In this document: positions 17,172 to 29,600 of the stretch, piece after piece
Numbering within the stretch: position 1 is the first letter of the stretch
How the letters are laid out: the number at the start of each line of letters is the position of its first letter
NCBI RefSeq assembly: GCF_040403615.1
Contig: NZ_JBBAKG010000001.1
Coordinates: forward strand, 62,001-126,000
Length of the DNA: 64,000 nucleotides
Source of the DNA: Haliscomenobacter sp040403615
GTDB taxonomy: Bacteria > Bacteroidota > Bacteroidia > Chitinophagales > Saprospiraceae
Direction of reading: 5' to 3'
Translations under genes and position numbers: made by a program
Notes under the pieces: model-generated
Databases searched by the model: none
The model's input: the letters and a program-made list of their open reading frames with translations, nothing else
What the model was told of the DNA's origin: nothing

Positions 17172-20100
17172 ATGGCACGCACCACTAGACAAACAGTTAT
17201 ATTTGGCGTTGAAGACTGGAAACGCATTTATCAGACCTTTAGAGAAGCTGACTTTCAAAGCTACGACTTTGAAACTTTGCGAAAAAGTTTTGTAGATTAT
17301 CTTCGACAGTATTATCCTGAAACATTCAACGACTATATTGAAAGTTCAGAATTCATTGCATTACTAGACGTTGTTGCATTCATGGGTCAAGCAATGGCCT
17401 TCCGCAACGATCTGAACACCCGTGAAAATTACATAGACACAGCAGAGCGTAGAGACTCAGTGGTGCGCCTGGCTAACTTGGTAAGCTACACTGCCAAAAG
17501 AAATACAGCAGCCCAAGGTTACCTCAAAGTTTTTTCCGTACAAACTACTGAAAATGTCACAGACTTCAACGGAATTGACCTGGCCAACGTCACTATCAAC
17601 TGGAACGATCCTACCAATTTCAACTGGGAAGAACAATTCACAGCCATTTTAAACGCTGCTCTAGTGGACACTCAACGTGTGGGTCGCCCAGGCAATCGTC
17701 AAGACATTGTGGGTGTAAACACATCTGAATATGCTATCAACCTGGTTCCAGGATTCTTGCCGGTGTTGCCATACAACGCCACTGTGGACGGCGTCAACAT
17801 GCCGTTTGAAGCAGTGAGTTCCACATCCGTGGGGCAAGACTATCTCTACGAACCTGCTCCTGTGGCCAATGGCATTTTCAATATCCTGTTCCGCAGTGAC
17901 TCCTTAGGGTTTGCAGCAGCCAACACTGGTTATTTCTTTTATTTCAAACAAGGCGTGTTGCAAAGTCAAGATTTTAATCTGGCAGAACGAATCAGCAATC
18001 GCACAGTCAACATCAATATTGAAGGTGTCAACAATGAAGATCGCTGGGTGTTCCAGTTAGACAATGTGGGTACAGTTGTGGGCCAATGGCAGTATGTAGA
18101 ATCAGTTTTTGCTGCGGCAGCAGAACAGTTAACACCTGATCAACGCAAGTTATTTTCCACAACATCAAGAACCAACGATCAGATCATGTTGACATTTGGC
18201 GATGGTGTATTTTCTGCAATTCCAGTGGGCTTGTTCCGTGCGTATGTTCGTGCCAGTAACGGTCTGCAATACATTATCAATCCAGAAGAAATGCAGAGTG
18301 TGGTCTTGCCAATCAGCTACATCAGCAGAACTGGTCAGTTGCAAACAATCACATTCACCTGTGGCATTACCACTCCTGTCAGCAATGCACAGGCCAGAGA
18401 AACTCTGGACGAAATCAAGCAACGTGCTCCTGCTAGATACTACACACAGAATCGCATGGTCAACGGCGAAGACTACAACAACTTTCCGTTTACCTTGTAC
18501 AACTCAATTATCAAAAGCAAGGCACTAAATCGTGCCAGCATTGGTACCAGTCGATATCTTGATCTGGTAGACAACACAGGCAAATACAGCTCGACCAATA
18601 TTTTTGGATCTGACGGTGCTCTGTGGGAAGAAAACCAACTGCCCACGTTTGTGTTTTCTTGGTTGAATCGCAATGACATTGCCAGTGTGATCACCAACCA
18701 GATACAACCACTATTGATCACCAACGGTTTTACACAGTTCTATTATGCAAATTTTCCAAGACCAGACTTGGCAGTACTCAACATCACCTGGAATCAAAGT
18801 ACCACAATGGCCAATGAGACCACTGGCTATTTTGTAAATTCCACCGGCGGCCCTGTTCCAATTGGCACGTTTTCTAGCAACAACACAAAATATATTCAAG
18901 TGGGTAGCCTGGTAAAATTTGCTGCACCTGCTGGCTACTACTTTGATGCCAACAATAGACTAAAACTAGGAACTCCGGTTCGTGCAGATGAAACACTCAC
19001 CATCTGGGCCAGTCCAAGCATCATTGTGTTGAACGGCACCAATCAAGGTCAAGGCAATTTTGACAACGGAACTGGACCAGTCACACTCAATAATTTTGTG
19101 CCCACAGGAGCAATACCCGTGTCAGTGATTCCGTTGCTGGTCACAGATATTCCAGCCAGCCTTGAATCCGCAATTGCTGATCAGATTTTGTTGTTTAGAA
19201 ATTTTGGCCTGGGATATGATAATACCACACAGACCTGGTATCTAATTACATCTAATAATCTTGCTGTCAATGCGGACTTTAGCCTGGCCAACGCACAAGA
19301 TACATCGGGCACAGGCCAAGATGCAAGCTGGGTCATTCAATGCCTAACAGATGGACTTAGCTATACCGTGACCAGCCGCGCACTGGTGTACAACTTTGGC
19401 TCGGTACTGCAAACAAGATTCTTCTTTGAATCTGGGCAACGTATTTTTGACACTCGCACAGGCACAACAATCAGCGACTTTGTCAAGGTGTTGAGAACCA
19501 ACAGCTTGCCAGATTCCAATCAACCTCTGCCCGGGGACATCAGTCTTTCTATCATTGGCCAGCCAGTTGAATCCGATGGATATGTCGACGATTATCAAGT
19601 GATTGTCAGTTACCAAGACGTTGACAGTGATGGGGTAGCAGATGATCCAGATTTCTTTGATGAAATTGTGGCACCGTTGGTTGTTCCAAATTCAAAACTG
19701 GTGTTCTTTGAAAAGACAGTGGACTTTGACAATCTACAACGTTATATTCTAGTTGAGCCAGGCCGTGTGGTCAGTGAGTATGCTATCAAGAATGATATTG
19801 AAGCAGTCAAGGGAGAATATGTGGCAGGGCAAATTTTCTATGCCTACAATCAAGAAATTTATGTCGGACCCTTGGCCGGCCAAGTGGGTGCTTTTTATGA
19901 ACTAGTGGTCAGCACAACTTTTGTGAGATCACTGGTAGATGTATCTTCAGATTGGATTGCAAGAGTTGGACGCCAAAGTTTGTATTTCCAATACAGACAC
20001 AATGCTCCACTGACTTCTCGTATTGACCCAGGGACTACCAACATCATTGACCTGTATGTGGTCACACAAAGCTATTATAATGCTTATCAAAACTGGATCA

Positions 20101-20612
20101 GAGACACCACAGACACAGTGCCCAAGCCCAGTGTGCCCACAATCAATGAATTGTCAACTGCGTATCAGAATCTCAACAACTACAAAATGATTTCAGACAA
20201 CGTGGTAGTGAATTCAGTAGTGTTCAAGCCACTGTTTGGTGCCAAGGCAGCACAAGAACTCAGAGCCACAATCAAGGTTATTCGTGCAGCCAATTCAACA
20301 GCCAGCGAAAGTGAAATTAAAAATTTAGTAGTGGCCAACTTGAATGAGTATTTCTCAATTGACGCATGGGATTTTGGAGATACATTTTATTTCTCAGAAC
20401 TTGCAGCCTACATCCATAGAAATATGGGCGGCATTGTGAGTTCTGTAGTACTGGTGCCCTTGGACCCATTGAAGAGTTTTGGTGACCTGTATGAAATACG
20501 GTCCGCACCAGATGAAATTTTTGTCAATGCAGCCGGAGTCAGTTCCGTAGAAGTGATCACAGCACTGACATCAACCAACCTTAGAACCGCACCGGGCAGT
20601 GGAGTAATTTAA
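17172..20612 (+). CDS. 6: Baseplate wedge protein gp6 (enlarged)
   Basis: The first 130 residues (starting MARTTRQTVIFG, then DYLRQYYPETFNDYIESSE, AFRNDLNTRENYIDTAERRDSVVRLA) match the N-terminus of gp6 in marine T4-like phages. A baseplate-J-like segment occurs around nt 18400-18500, with APARYYTQNRMVNGEDYN. gp6 forms the inner ring that clamps the wedges. The protein has 1146 residues against 660 in T4, because beta-rich sections are inserted in the middle (about residues 480-950). The C-terminal 150 residues again look like gp6. The stop overlaps the start of the giant gene by one base. Confidence 0.85.
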   Translation: MARTTRQTVIFGVEDWKRIYQTFREADFQSYDFETLRKSFVDYLRQYYPETFNDYIESSEFIALLDVVAFMGQAMAFRNDLNTRENYIDTAERRDSVVRLANLVSYTAKRNTAAQGYLKVFSVQTTENVTDFNGIDLANVTINWNDPTNFNWEEQFTAILNAALVDTQRVGRPGNRQDIVGVNTSEYAINLVPGFLPVLPYNATVDGVNMPFEAVSSTSVGQDYLYEPAPVANGIFNILFRSDSLGFAAANTGYFFYFKQGVLQSQDFNLAERISNRTVNINIEGVNNEDRWVFQLDNVGTVVGQWQYVESVFAAAAEQLTPDQRKLFSTTSRTNDQIMLTFGDGVFSAIPVGLFRAYVRASNGLQYIINPEEMQSVVLPISYISRTGQLQTITFTCGITTPVSNAQARETLDEIKQRAPARYYTQNRMVNGEDYNNFPFTLYNSIIKSKALNRASIGTSRYLDLVDNTGKYSSTNIFGSDGALWEENQLPTFVFSWLNRNDIASVITNQIQPLLITNGFTQFYYANFPRPDLAVLNITWNQSTTMANETTGYFVNSTGGPVPIGTFSSNNTKYIQVGSLVKFAAPAGYYFDANNRLKLGTPVRADETLTIWASPSIIVLNGTNQGQGNFDNGTGPVTLNNFVPTGAIPVSVIPLLVTDIPASLESAIADQILLFRNFGLGYDNTTQTWYLITSNNLAVNADFSLANAQDTSGTGQDASWVIQCLTDGLSYTVTSRALVYNFGSVLQTRFFFESGQRIFDTRTGTTISDFVKVLRTNSLPDSNQPLPGDISLSIIGQPVESDGYVDDYQVIVSYQDVDSDGVADDPDFFDEIVAPLVVPNSKLVFFEKTVDFDNLQRYILVEPGRVVSEYAIKNDIEAVKGEYVAGQIFYAYNQEIYVGPLAGQVGAFYELVVSTTFVRSLVDVSSDWIARVGRQSLYFQYRHNAPLTSRIDPGTTNIIDLYVVTQSYYNAYQNWIRDTTDTVPKPSVPTINELSTAYQNLNNYKMISDNVVVNSVVFKPLFGAKAAQELRATIKVIRAANSTASESEIKNLVVANLNEYFSIDAWDFGDTFYFSELAAYIHRNMGGIVSSVVLVPLDPLKSFGDLYEIRSAPDEIFVNAAGVSSVEVITALTSTNLRTAPGSGVI

Positions 20613-23600
20613 TGGATAGAACAAGAACCGTAGATTTTCTACCACCGATATTTCAAACTACTACCAACAAACAGTTTTTGGCAGCTACTCTGGACCAATT
20701 GGTACAAGAGCCGCAGTTTAAAAAGACACAGGGTTTTGTTGGTCGCAGAGTTGGCCCAGGTGTGAATCCCAATGACTATTATGTGATTGAGCCCAATGCC
20801 ACACGAGCAAATTATCAACTTGAACCGGGCGTGATCAGTCTAACTCCAGACACCACAGATATTTCTGATGTAATAACTTACCCTGGTATTTCTGACGCAC
20901 TAGATCGTCAAGGAGCCAAGACAAACAACTCAGACAGATTGTATACTAGTGATTACTATACCTGGGATCCGTTTATTAGTTTTGACAAATTTGCAAACTA
21001 CAGTCAGTACTATTGGTTGCCAGCTGGTCCATTGTCAGTGGACGTTAGTGCCACAGTAATTCCGCTAACAGATAGTTTTGATATCACTCGTGGCACAGAT
21101 GCGTATGAATTCTCAGGTGTTGCTGGTGAGAATCCCATCATCACTCTGGTTCGCGGTGGCAACTATGATTTTGTTGTGAATCAAGCTCCTAATGGATTCT
21201 TTATACAAACGGATCCTGGTGTAAACGGCCGACTGCCCTATGCTCCTAATATCAGTTCAAGAGACGTACTCGGGGTGATCAACAACGGCGAAGACGCCGG
21301 TACAGTAACTTTTAATGTTCCGCTGAAAAACGCTCAGCAATTCTATTATGATCTAACACTGGTGCCAACCACTCCAACAGCAGGACAAGTGGACTTGATA
21401 ACTGATTTGAAATTCAATCAGATCAACAACATATATCTGACAGAATTTTTAGCACAATATCCGTCGGGTATTGATGGCATCACAAATCTCAACGGACGCA
21501 CAGTGGTGTTCACCAATCAGATTGCTGACCCAACTGACGGCGGCTGGTTGATCACTAGTCAATTTGATCCATTGGCTCAGATTCCCACCAACAATGGATT
21601 GCTAGGTAGTTTTGATACACAAGTATACGATCAAACAACGCCCATCCTCAATGTTGACACACGATATAGTGTGTGGGCAATACAATATCAGTATGACAAT
21701 GATGGAAATGCCATACTACAATTGTCATCAGTAACAACATGTCCGTTGCTGAATAAATTTACTGTGATGTTTGGTACTCAATGGGCAGGAACTCAATGGT
21801 ATCGCGATGCAGAAGGTTACTTTGAAGAAATACCATTGCTCACTGCAATCAAAGATCTGCTGTGGTATCAAGATGGAACCAACCCAGAAATTTTTGGCCA
21901 GATTCGCCTGATTGATCAAAGCCAGGTCGAAACACTGAATATAGTAACTGACATCCTTGGCAAGAAAAATTATGTTGCGCCCAACGGTGTGGTGTTTACC
22001 AACAATCTCAAAGTTATCTTTAGAGGCAGTGTTGTTCCTGCTAGTTATCAGAATCAAACCTATTATGTAGCCGGAGTGGGCACAGCTATACAACTGTTGC
22101 CAATCACTGATTATGTTACTCCAGAAACCTACACCAAAAGCGCCGCAGTGCCTTTTGATTCACTACCGTTTGATATAGGCAACTTTGATGCCAGCCTAAA
22201 TCAGCCTCTGGTGCCTGATTACCTTACTATTGCACTGGATAGTCCTGATCGTAATGCCTGGACTAGATCTAATCGTTGGTTCCACATTGATGTTATCAAT
22301 GCATCTGCAGAATACAACAACACCATTCCACTAATAGACAATGCGTTTCGCGCCAAGCGACCTATCTTGGAATTCCGTGGTGGCACAAGATTGTTTGCTA
22401 TGGGAACTCAGGCCAAGACACCGGTCAACATTATAGATTTTCAAACAACTGATGCTTTGTCAACTATCAATGGTACTATTGGATATGCAGTTGATGGATA
22501 TTCGTTTATTTCTGGAAGTCGAGTGATTTTTGCAGCAGACAACGACCCGCAGGTCCGCAACAAAATTTATCTAGTGGAGTTTATCACTCCCAGCACAGAT
22601 GGCAGCACGTTGATACTCCAACCAGTTATTAATCTAGTGCCCGCATCTGACGCAGATGTCCTAATTGATCAATGCACTGTTTGTTCAAGCGGCAACACTT
22701 TGCAAGGAATAAGTTTTTTCTACGATGGTGTTCAATGGATTACTGCACAAGAAAAAACATCAGTCAATCAAGCACCCTTGTTTGATGTGTATGACCAAGA
22801 TGAATTTAGTCTTGGCAATCGTGCCGTCTATCCTAGTTCAACATTTGTAGGCAGCAAATTGTTCAGTTATGCTGTGGGATCAGGAGTTGAGGATACTGTA
22901 TTGGGATTTGCTCTACAATATCTCAGCATCAACAATGTGGGTGACATTGTGTTTGACAATAATTTTTATACAGACACATTTATTCACGTAGACAACAATG
23001 TCAGCACTGAAAATCCCGTCAGCATTGGATTTGTTCGTCAATACGCTGATAGAACAGTGTATGAAAAAGAAATTGGATGGCAACGTGCTGCAACCAAGAG
23101 TTTGATTTATCAACAATTTAGTTTTACATCAGTTGTTGATACACCATTGGTACTTGATGTGGCTGTGGTCCCAACAGGAGTTGTACCCAGTGTTAAAATT
23201 TATGTAGGTAGTGTGTTCCAGGACCCCACAGCATATACCTTTACCACAACTGCCAATACTACCACAATTACATTTAACAGCAACATTGTTATAGTACCCG
23301 GCGATGTTGTTGAAGTGCTGGCCTTGAGCAATCAAGTTAGTTCTGTGGGCTTTTATCAAGTTCCTGTTAATCTTGAAAACAATCCACTGAACAACAACTC
23401 AGCAAACTTCACACTGGGCACAGTAAGAACACACTACGAAACTATTGCACAGAATCTAGTGGCATTGACTGGCAAAGTCAACGGTGCCAACAACACTAGA
23501 GATCTTGGCAATATTATTCCTTATGGTCTGAATATTCTGCAACAAAGTGCGCCAATGACCCTGGCTGGGTATTTCTTGCGCAAACCTGAATACGAAATTT

Positions 23601-26600
23601 TTGCTGCTCTTTCATACAACTCAAGAGAATACGAAAAATTCAAAGCACAATTGCTGAACACAGCAGTGACCAATGATTATGTCAATCTCACAGTGCCAGA
23701 AATACTCACAGCAGTAATTTCTGATATAACACTTGGCCGGACCAGCACTAATCCGTTCTACTGGAGTGACATGTTGCCCACAGGCAGTGTGTACACACAA
23801 CTACAGACCACAGTAACGCCAATTTCTACAGCGGTATTTGACACCACACAGGTGTACAATTATACTTCAGCCAACTACCTTGGACTGCTGGTTTATGTAA
23901 ATGATATTTTATTGACTCGTGACCTTGGATATGTGGTTGCCACAGATGGACCTAGAATTACTATCACAGTGCCACTGGCAGTGGGAGATGTGGTTGTTAT
24001 ACAAGAATATCCTGAGACCTACGGCAGCTATGTACCAAACACTCCCACTAAACTAGGACTGTATCCTGCATATATTCCAGAAATTTTTCTTGATGAGACT
24101 TATGTAAATCCAGTGTTTGTTATTCGTGGTCACGACGGATCTATTACCAGAGCATTTGGAGATTTCCGTGATGCATTGCTGCTGGAGTTTGAGACCAGAA
24201 TTTATAACAATCTCAAACTAGACGGCAATCCTGTGCCATTGACCACGGCTGAAGTTGTGCCTGGTGAATTCCGTACCACTAATTATACACTTGGTGAAAT
24301 AACAGACATTCTCAGCGAAGATTTTCTGACCTGGGTAGGCTGGAACAAACTAGACTACAAAACACAAGATTACCAACAGAACAATCAATTCACCTGGAAT
24401 TATTCCACAGCGTCAAACAAGTTAACTGCCAACCAGCCGCTGGTGGTAGGTGCCTGGCGCGGCCTCTACAATTATTTCTACGATACAATTTATCCAAACA
24501 CTAGACCCTGGGAGATGTTGGGATTTAGTGTTATACCTGTATGGTGGGAAGACGAATATGGACCAGCTCCTTACACTTCGGGTAACCTGGTGCTCTGGGA
24601 AGACCTAGCAGCTGGCCAGGTTAGAGATCCTGTGGCACCGTATGTGCTGCCGGAATACGTCCGTCCCGGGTTGACAGATGTGATTCCGTCTGGCAGCGAA
24701 GGTGCCTTGTTGAGTCCCATGCAAGTGATGGTAGGCAACTTCAACAGCAACGACTTTCGCAAGAGCTGGGTCGTGGGCGATGATGGTCCGGTAGAAAACG
24801 CCTGGCGCACATCCAGTGCATATCCATTTGCTGCCATGCGACTGTTGGCCCTGACTCGCCCAGCAGAATTTTTCTCATTGTTTGCTGACAGAGATCTTTA
24901 TCGATTCGACACATCTATCAACCAGTATCTCTACAACGGACGTTATAGACTGGATGCCAATGGTATCGAAGTGTATGGCAACGGTGTCAGCAAGGCCAGT
25001 TATATTGATTGGATTGTGGATTTTAACCGTGTGAGCGGAATCAATTCTACCACTGCTCTCACAGCTGATCTTAAAAATCTTGACGTAAGACTATGCTACA
25101 GAATGGCATCGTTTACTGGTAAAAATCTCCTGCAAATTTACACTGAAAAATCCAGTCCCAACAGTCTGAACTCAACTCTGTTGCTGCCAGACGAAAGCTA
25201 CAATCTCTTGTTCTACAAGAATGTGCCATTTGCTCAACTCACATACTCAAGTGTAATTGTTCAAAGCACAACCACAGGTTGGGCAGTGTATGGCTACAAC
25301 ATGACTCAGCCATACTTTAATATATTGCAAAGCCTAATCAGTGGTAATTTAGCAACTATCTCAGCTGGTGGCAGCACTGTGCGTGTTCCTGTGGAATACA
25401 GCAACAACGTGGTTCAGATACCATATGGCTATGTGTTTACCAATCGCACTCTTGTGGCAGACTTCTTGTTGAGCTATGGTGCGTTGTTACGGAGTCAGGG
25501 CCTATCATTTGACATACAAGAAAATGGTTATGTGCTAGACTGGAATCAGATGGTCAGCGAGTTCCTGTACTGGAGCAATCAAGGCTGGACCGATGGTGCT
25601 ATTATCAATCTCAACCCCGGTGCATCCCAACTGATTGTAGAACGTGCCGGCGCCGTTGTGGATAGTATTGCTGTGCAAACTGCTGAAAACATGATACTCA
25701 ATGCGGATCGAAAACCATTCAATGCTAGAGATCTTGTGATTGAACGTAGTGACAATCGTTTTGCTGTGCGCAGTGTGACCAACGAAACCATCAACTTCTT
25801 GAACATCAAGTTTACCAGTTACGAAAATATGGTTGTGCTGGACAATGTTAGTATTTTTGCAGACTTGATCTATCAGCCAATTACCGGTGCAAGACAAGAC
25901 CGTGTGAAATTGATTGGAACAACCACAACTGAGTGGAACGGCCAACTAAACGCACAAGGATTTGTTCTCAACCAAGACAACATCAAGCCCTGGAGCCAAA
26001 ACGTCAAGTATGCTCGCGGTGAGATTGTGGAGTACAAAAACTTTTATTACAGTGCTATTGATATTGTTCAACCCAGTGCCAAGTTTGATTTCAATGAATG
26101 GACAATCTCAGACTATACCAAAATACAACAAGGCCTGTTGCCCAACTTGGCCAACAAGAGCAATCAACTGGCCAACAGCTACAACACATACACTGCCAAC
26201 CTTGAACAGAACCAAGACTTGTTTTCATATGGCTTGATTGGATTCAAACCTAGACAATACATGGTTTCCTTGAATCTTGACAGCACCAGTCAGGTCAATC
26301 TGTATCAGCAGTTCCTGGGCACCAAAGGCACTGTTAGAGCAGCTGAACTATTTTCGTTTGCTGATCTGGGTCGCGGCCCTGCACAGTATGACATCTATGA
26401 AAACTGGGCTGTGTTAAGAGCCACATACGGTGCCAATGCCAATCGTAGTTTTTACGAATTGCAATTGAACGAAGCCTTGCTTGGAGCAAACCCCAGCTTG
26501 ATACAAGTGGTTCAGCCTGGAGAAACCAGCGAAGCTGATCAAACAGTGTTGTTGAGCAACTTGTGGAAACAAAGCTACAAGATACCTAATACTGATATTC

Positions 26601-29600
26601 TTACAATCACAATAGTCAATCCAACTGACGTGGCCCTGCCAGGTGCTGGCTATGTCAATCTTGACGACATTGACATTACTGTATTTGATATTACCAACAC
26701 TGCAAGCCTGGATGTAAATCTTGATCAGATTGGTGTGGGCACAGTTATCTGGGTGGCCAAGATCAATGGCTACGACTGGAACATCTATCGAACAAGTCAG
26801 GTACCTGGTTATATTTCTTCAGTAAGTAGCAATCTTGACGGAACTGCGGTGCTGACATTCACAGCACCGCATGGCATCACAGTTGGACGTCAGCTTGTGG
26901 TAAGATTTTTCTCTATAGAAGTTGATGGAGTGTACAGAGTAATCAGTGTACCCAACATCACCCAAATTGTTGTTGATTTTTCGTTTGCCAATGGTGGCCA
27001 GCTTGTGGCAACAGGAACTGGCATTGGATTTGTGCTACAAACCCAGCGTGTGGCACAAGCCAGTGACATAATAACCTTGCCATATGCCAATGACCTACTG
27101 CCAGGCAACAAGGTATGGGTTGACAACAACGGTGCCGGCCTATGGGAAGTATTAGAAAAACAAATAGTATTTTCTTCCACAACAGAAATAACAGCAACAA
27201 ATCCTGTGACCAACAGCAAGTTTGGACAAAGCGTGGCACAGGCCAAGAGCAACTTATATGCTATTGTTGGTAGTTCTGCATATAGTCAAGGCTACGGTGC
27301 ATTATACACCTATGTTCGTACGTCATCTGCTCCGTTTACTGAAAATTCAGTACTGGAACTAGATGGCGCCGTAGATACCGTGGGCTTTGGATCCAGTGTC
27401 AGCATTGGCAATCAAACATGGCAAGCTGTGGGCGCACCAGCAAGTCTCAACAACAGAGGGTATGTATCAGCTGTATATCGCCAACCAGATTCGGCAAGTT
27501 TTATCAATGCCAACTTGCTAACAGTTCCAGACCCTAGAGACCTAGCACATCCAGCAGAATTTGGATATAGTGTTGCTGTCAGCCCCGACGAACACTGGAT
27601 GTATATTGGTGCTCCGGGCATCAACAAAGTATTTGCATACGGACTGGTCGAAGTTGAAAATCAATCAGTTGCATATGTGGCCGATGGTCGACAATTTACA
27701 TTTAACTTCAGCGATCATATAGTAATTGATTCAGGCTATGACCAACAACTTAGTGTGGTGTTGAACAATAAATTGTTGGTATACGGGGTAGACTATTCTC
27801 AAACAGCAACAAACATTGTATTTCCTGCAGCCCCTGCAAAAGATTTAATTTTAAAGATTGTTCGTAGAACTCAGTATGCTTACACTGGTAACGGATCTAC
27901 CACACTGTTCTCATTGAACGAATATCTTTATTCTGCTACCAGCATCTACAGTTTCAAAGTTACTGTCAACAGTGTATTACAGAGACCAAACATTGATTAT
28001 GATTTTGATTACAATGACAGTGCTGCTGGCAGAGACGTAATATTCTTTGTTGCACCCGCCAATGGCGCAACAATCACTGTTGCAACACAGAGTTATTTTG
28101 TTTTTGCGGACACTATTGAATTCACACAACAAGTAACAGCATCAATAGCAGGAACCACACTAACAGTGTCTAGTGTACAACCAGGAGCATCTCCGCTGAC
28201 AGTGGGCATGAACCTAAGTGGAACAGGAGTAATACCAGGAACAAAAATCACAGCGTTGTTGACCGGCACCGGTGCAACAGGAACATACTTGGTAAACACC
28301 AATCAAACCGTGGCTTCTATCATTATGACTGCTAGATTAGGTGACTCTGCTAGATTTGGTGAAAGTTTGAGTTGCACTACCGACGGTCGTCAGGTAATGG
28401 TTGGTACTCCAAATGATTACTACGATGCAATAACTGACGCTGGCGCAGTGTATGTATTTGACCGCGCCGTACAGAATTTTGTTGTGACCGATGCTGCACA
28501 AACAACTTACACAGTCGATGGAACATTAGTTGCACCAACATCTGTAGTTCTAAACAATCAATTCTTGACCAATACAGAAGGAAACGTTACAGGAACCTTT
28601 ACCAAGATAAGTTCAACTGAAGTCACAATTGATACACCACTTGCAGTGGGCGATGTGATAGAAATTGAAGTTAACAAATTCAATCTGCTGCAAATTGTTG
28701 GTGCCATTGCTCCGTTCCAAAGTGCTAATTTTGGTGCTGCCATTGACCTGTGCAAAAACAATTGCAGCTTGTATGTAGGTGCGCCGCAAGATGGATCAGT
28801 GCTGCCTGCAGCAGGTCTAGTCCAGCGCAATGTAAATCAAAGTCGAGTGTACGGTATAACATCCAGTACTAATCCTGGTCCTCGATTGATTCCTGGCGAA
28901 ACAATTAGAATCAATGATCAAGAGGTTGCATTATCTCAGCCAGTGGCCTGGAACAGTGCATCAACATACACAGTGGATACCATTGTTGATTATGGGCTGA
29001 GTCTCTACATCTCTGTCAGATCTGTACCAACAGGAACAGCACTAAATGACACCACATACTGGCAACCCAGCAGCTGGACAGCAGCGCTGGCACAAGACAT
29101 CAACGGCGCAGGCATAGACAACGTTGTGGCTGTTGCTGGCGTAGCAGGCACAGCCAACTACGGTTTGATAACAATTGGTGTTAAAAATACGTTGGCTGCT
29201 GATGCCGGCAATAGACTCACAGTGTTACCTGGACTGATTGGAACCACGTTTCAGCGCCTGGTGTTTGAAACATTTGCATATACTCAAACTGTTGAAAGCC
29301 CAGCACCGGTTGCATACGCTGGATTTGGATCAGCAGTGAACATTGATTCATTGGCTACCACTCTCACAGTTGGTGCTCCTCGTGGCAACCTGTATCGTCC
29401 AAATACGTTTGATGCTGGAACCACATACTTTGATAGCCGAACCACAACAATAAGTGGTCCATTGACACAAAGTGGCGTGGTATACACTTATGATTATTTG
29501 TCCAGTGCCGGTGATTCAATCAGTAATCCAGGTAAATTTGCATTTGGTCAACAAATTTATGATCAACGAGTGCAAGAACTAGATCTATTTGGAACATCCA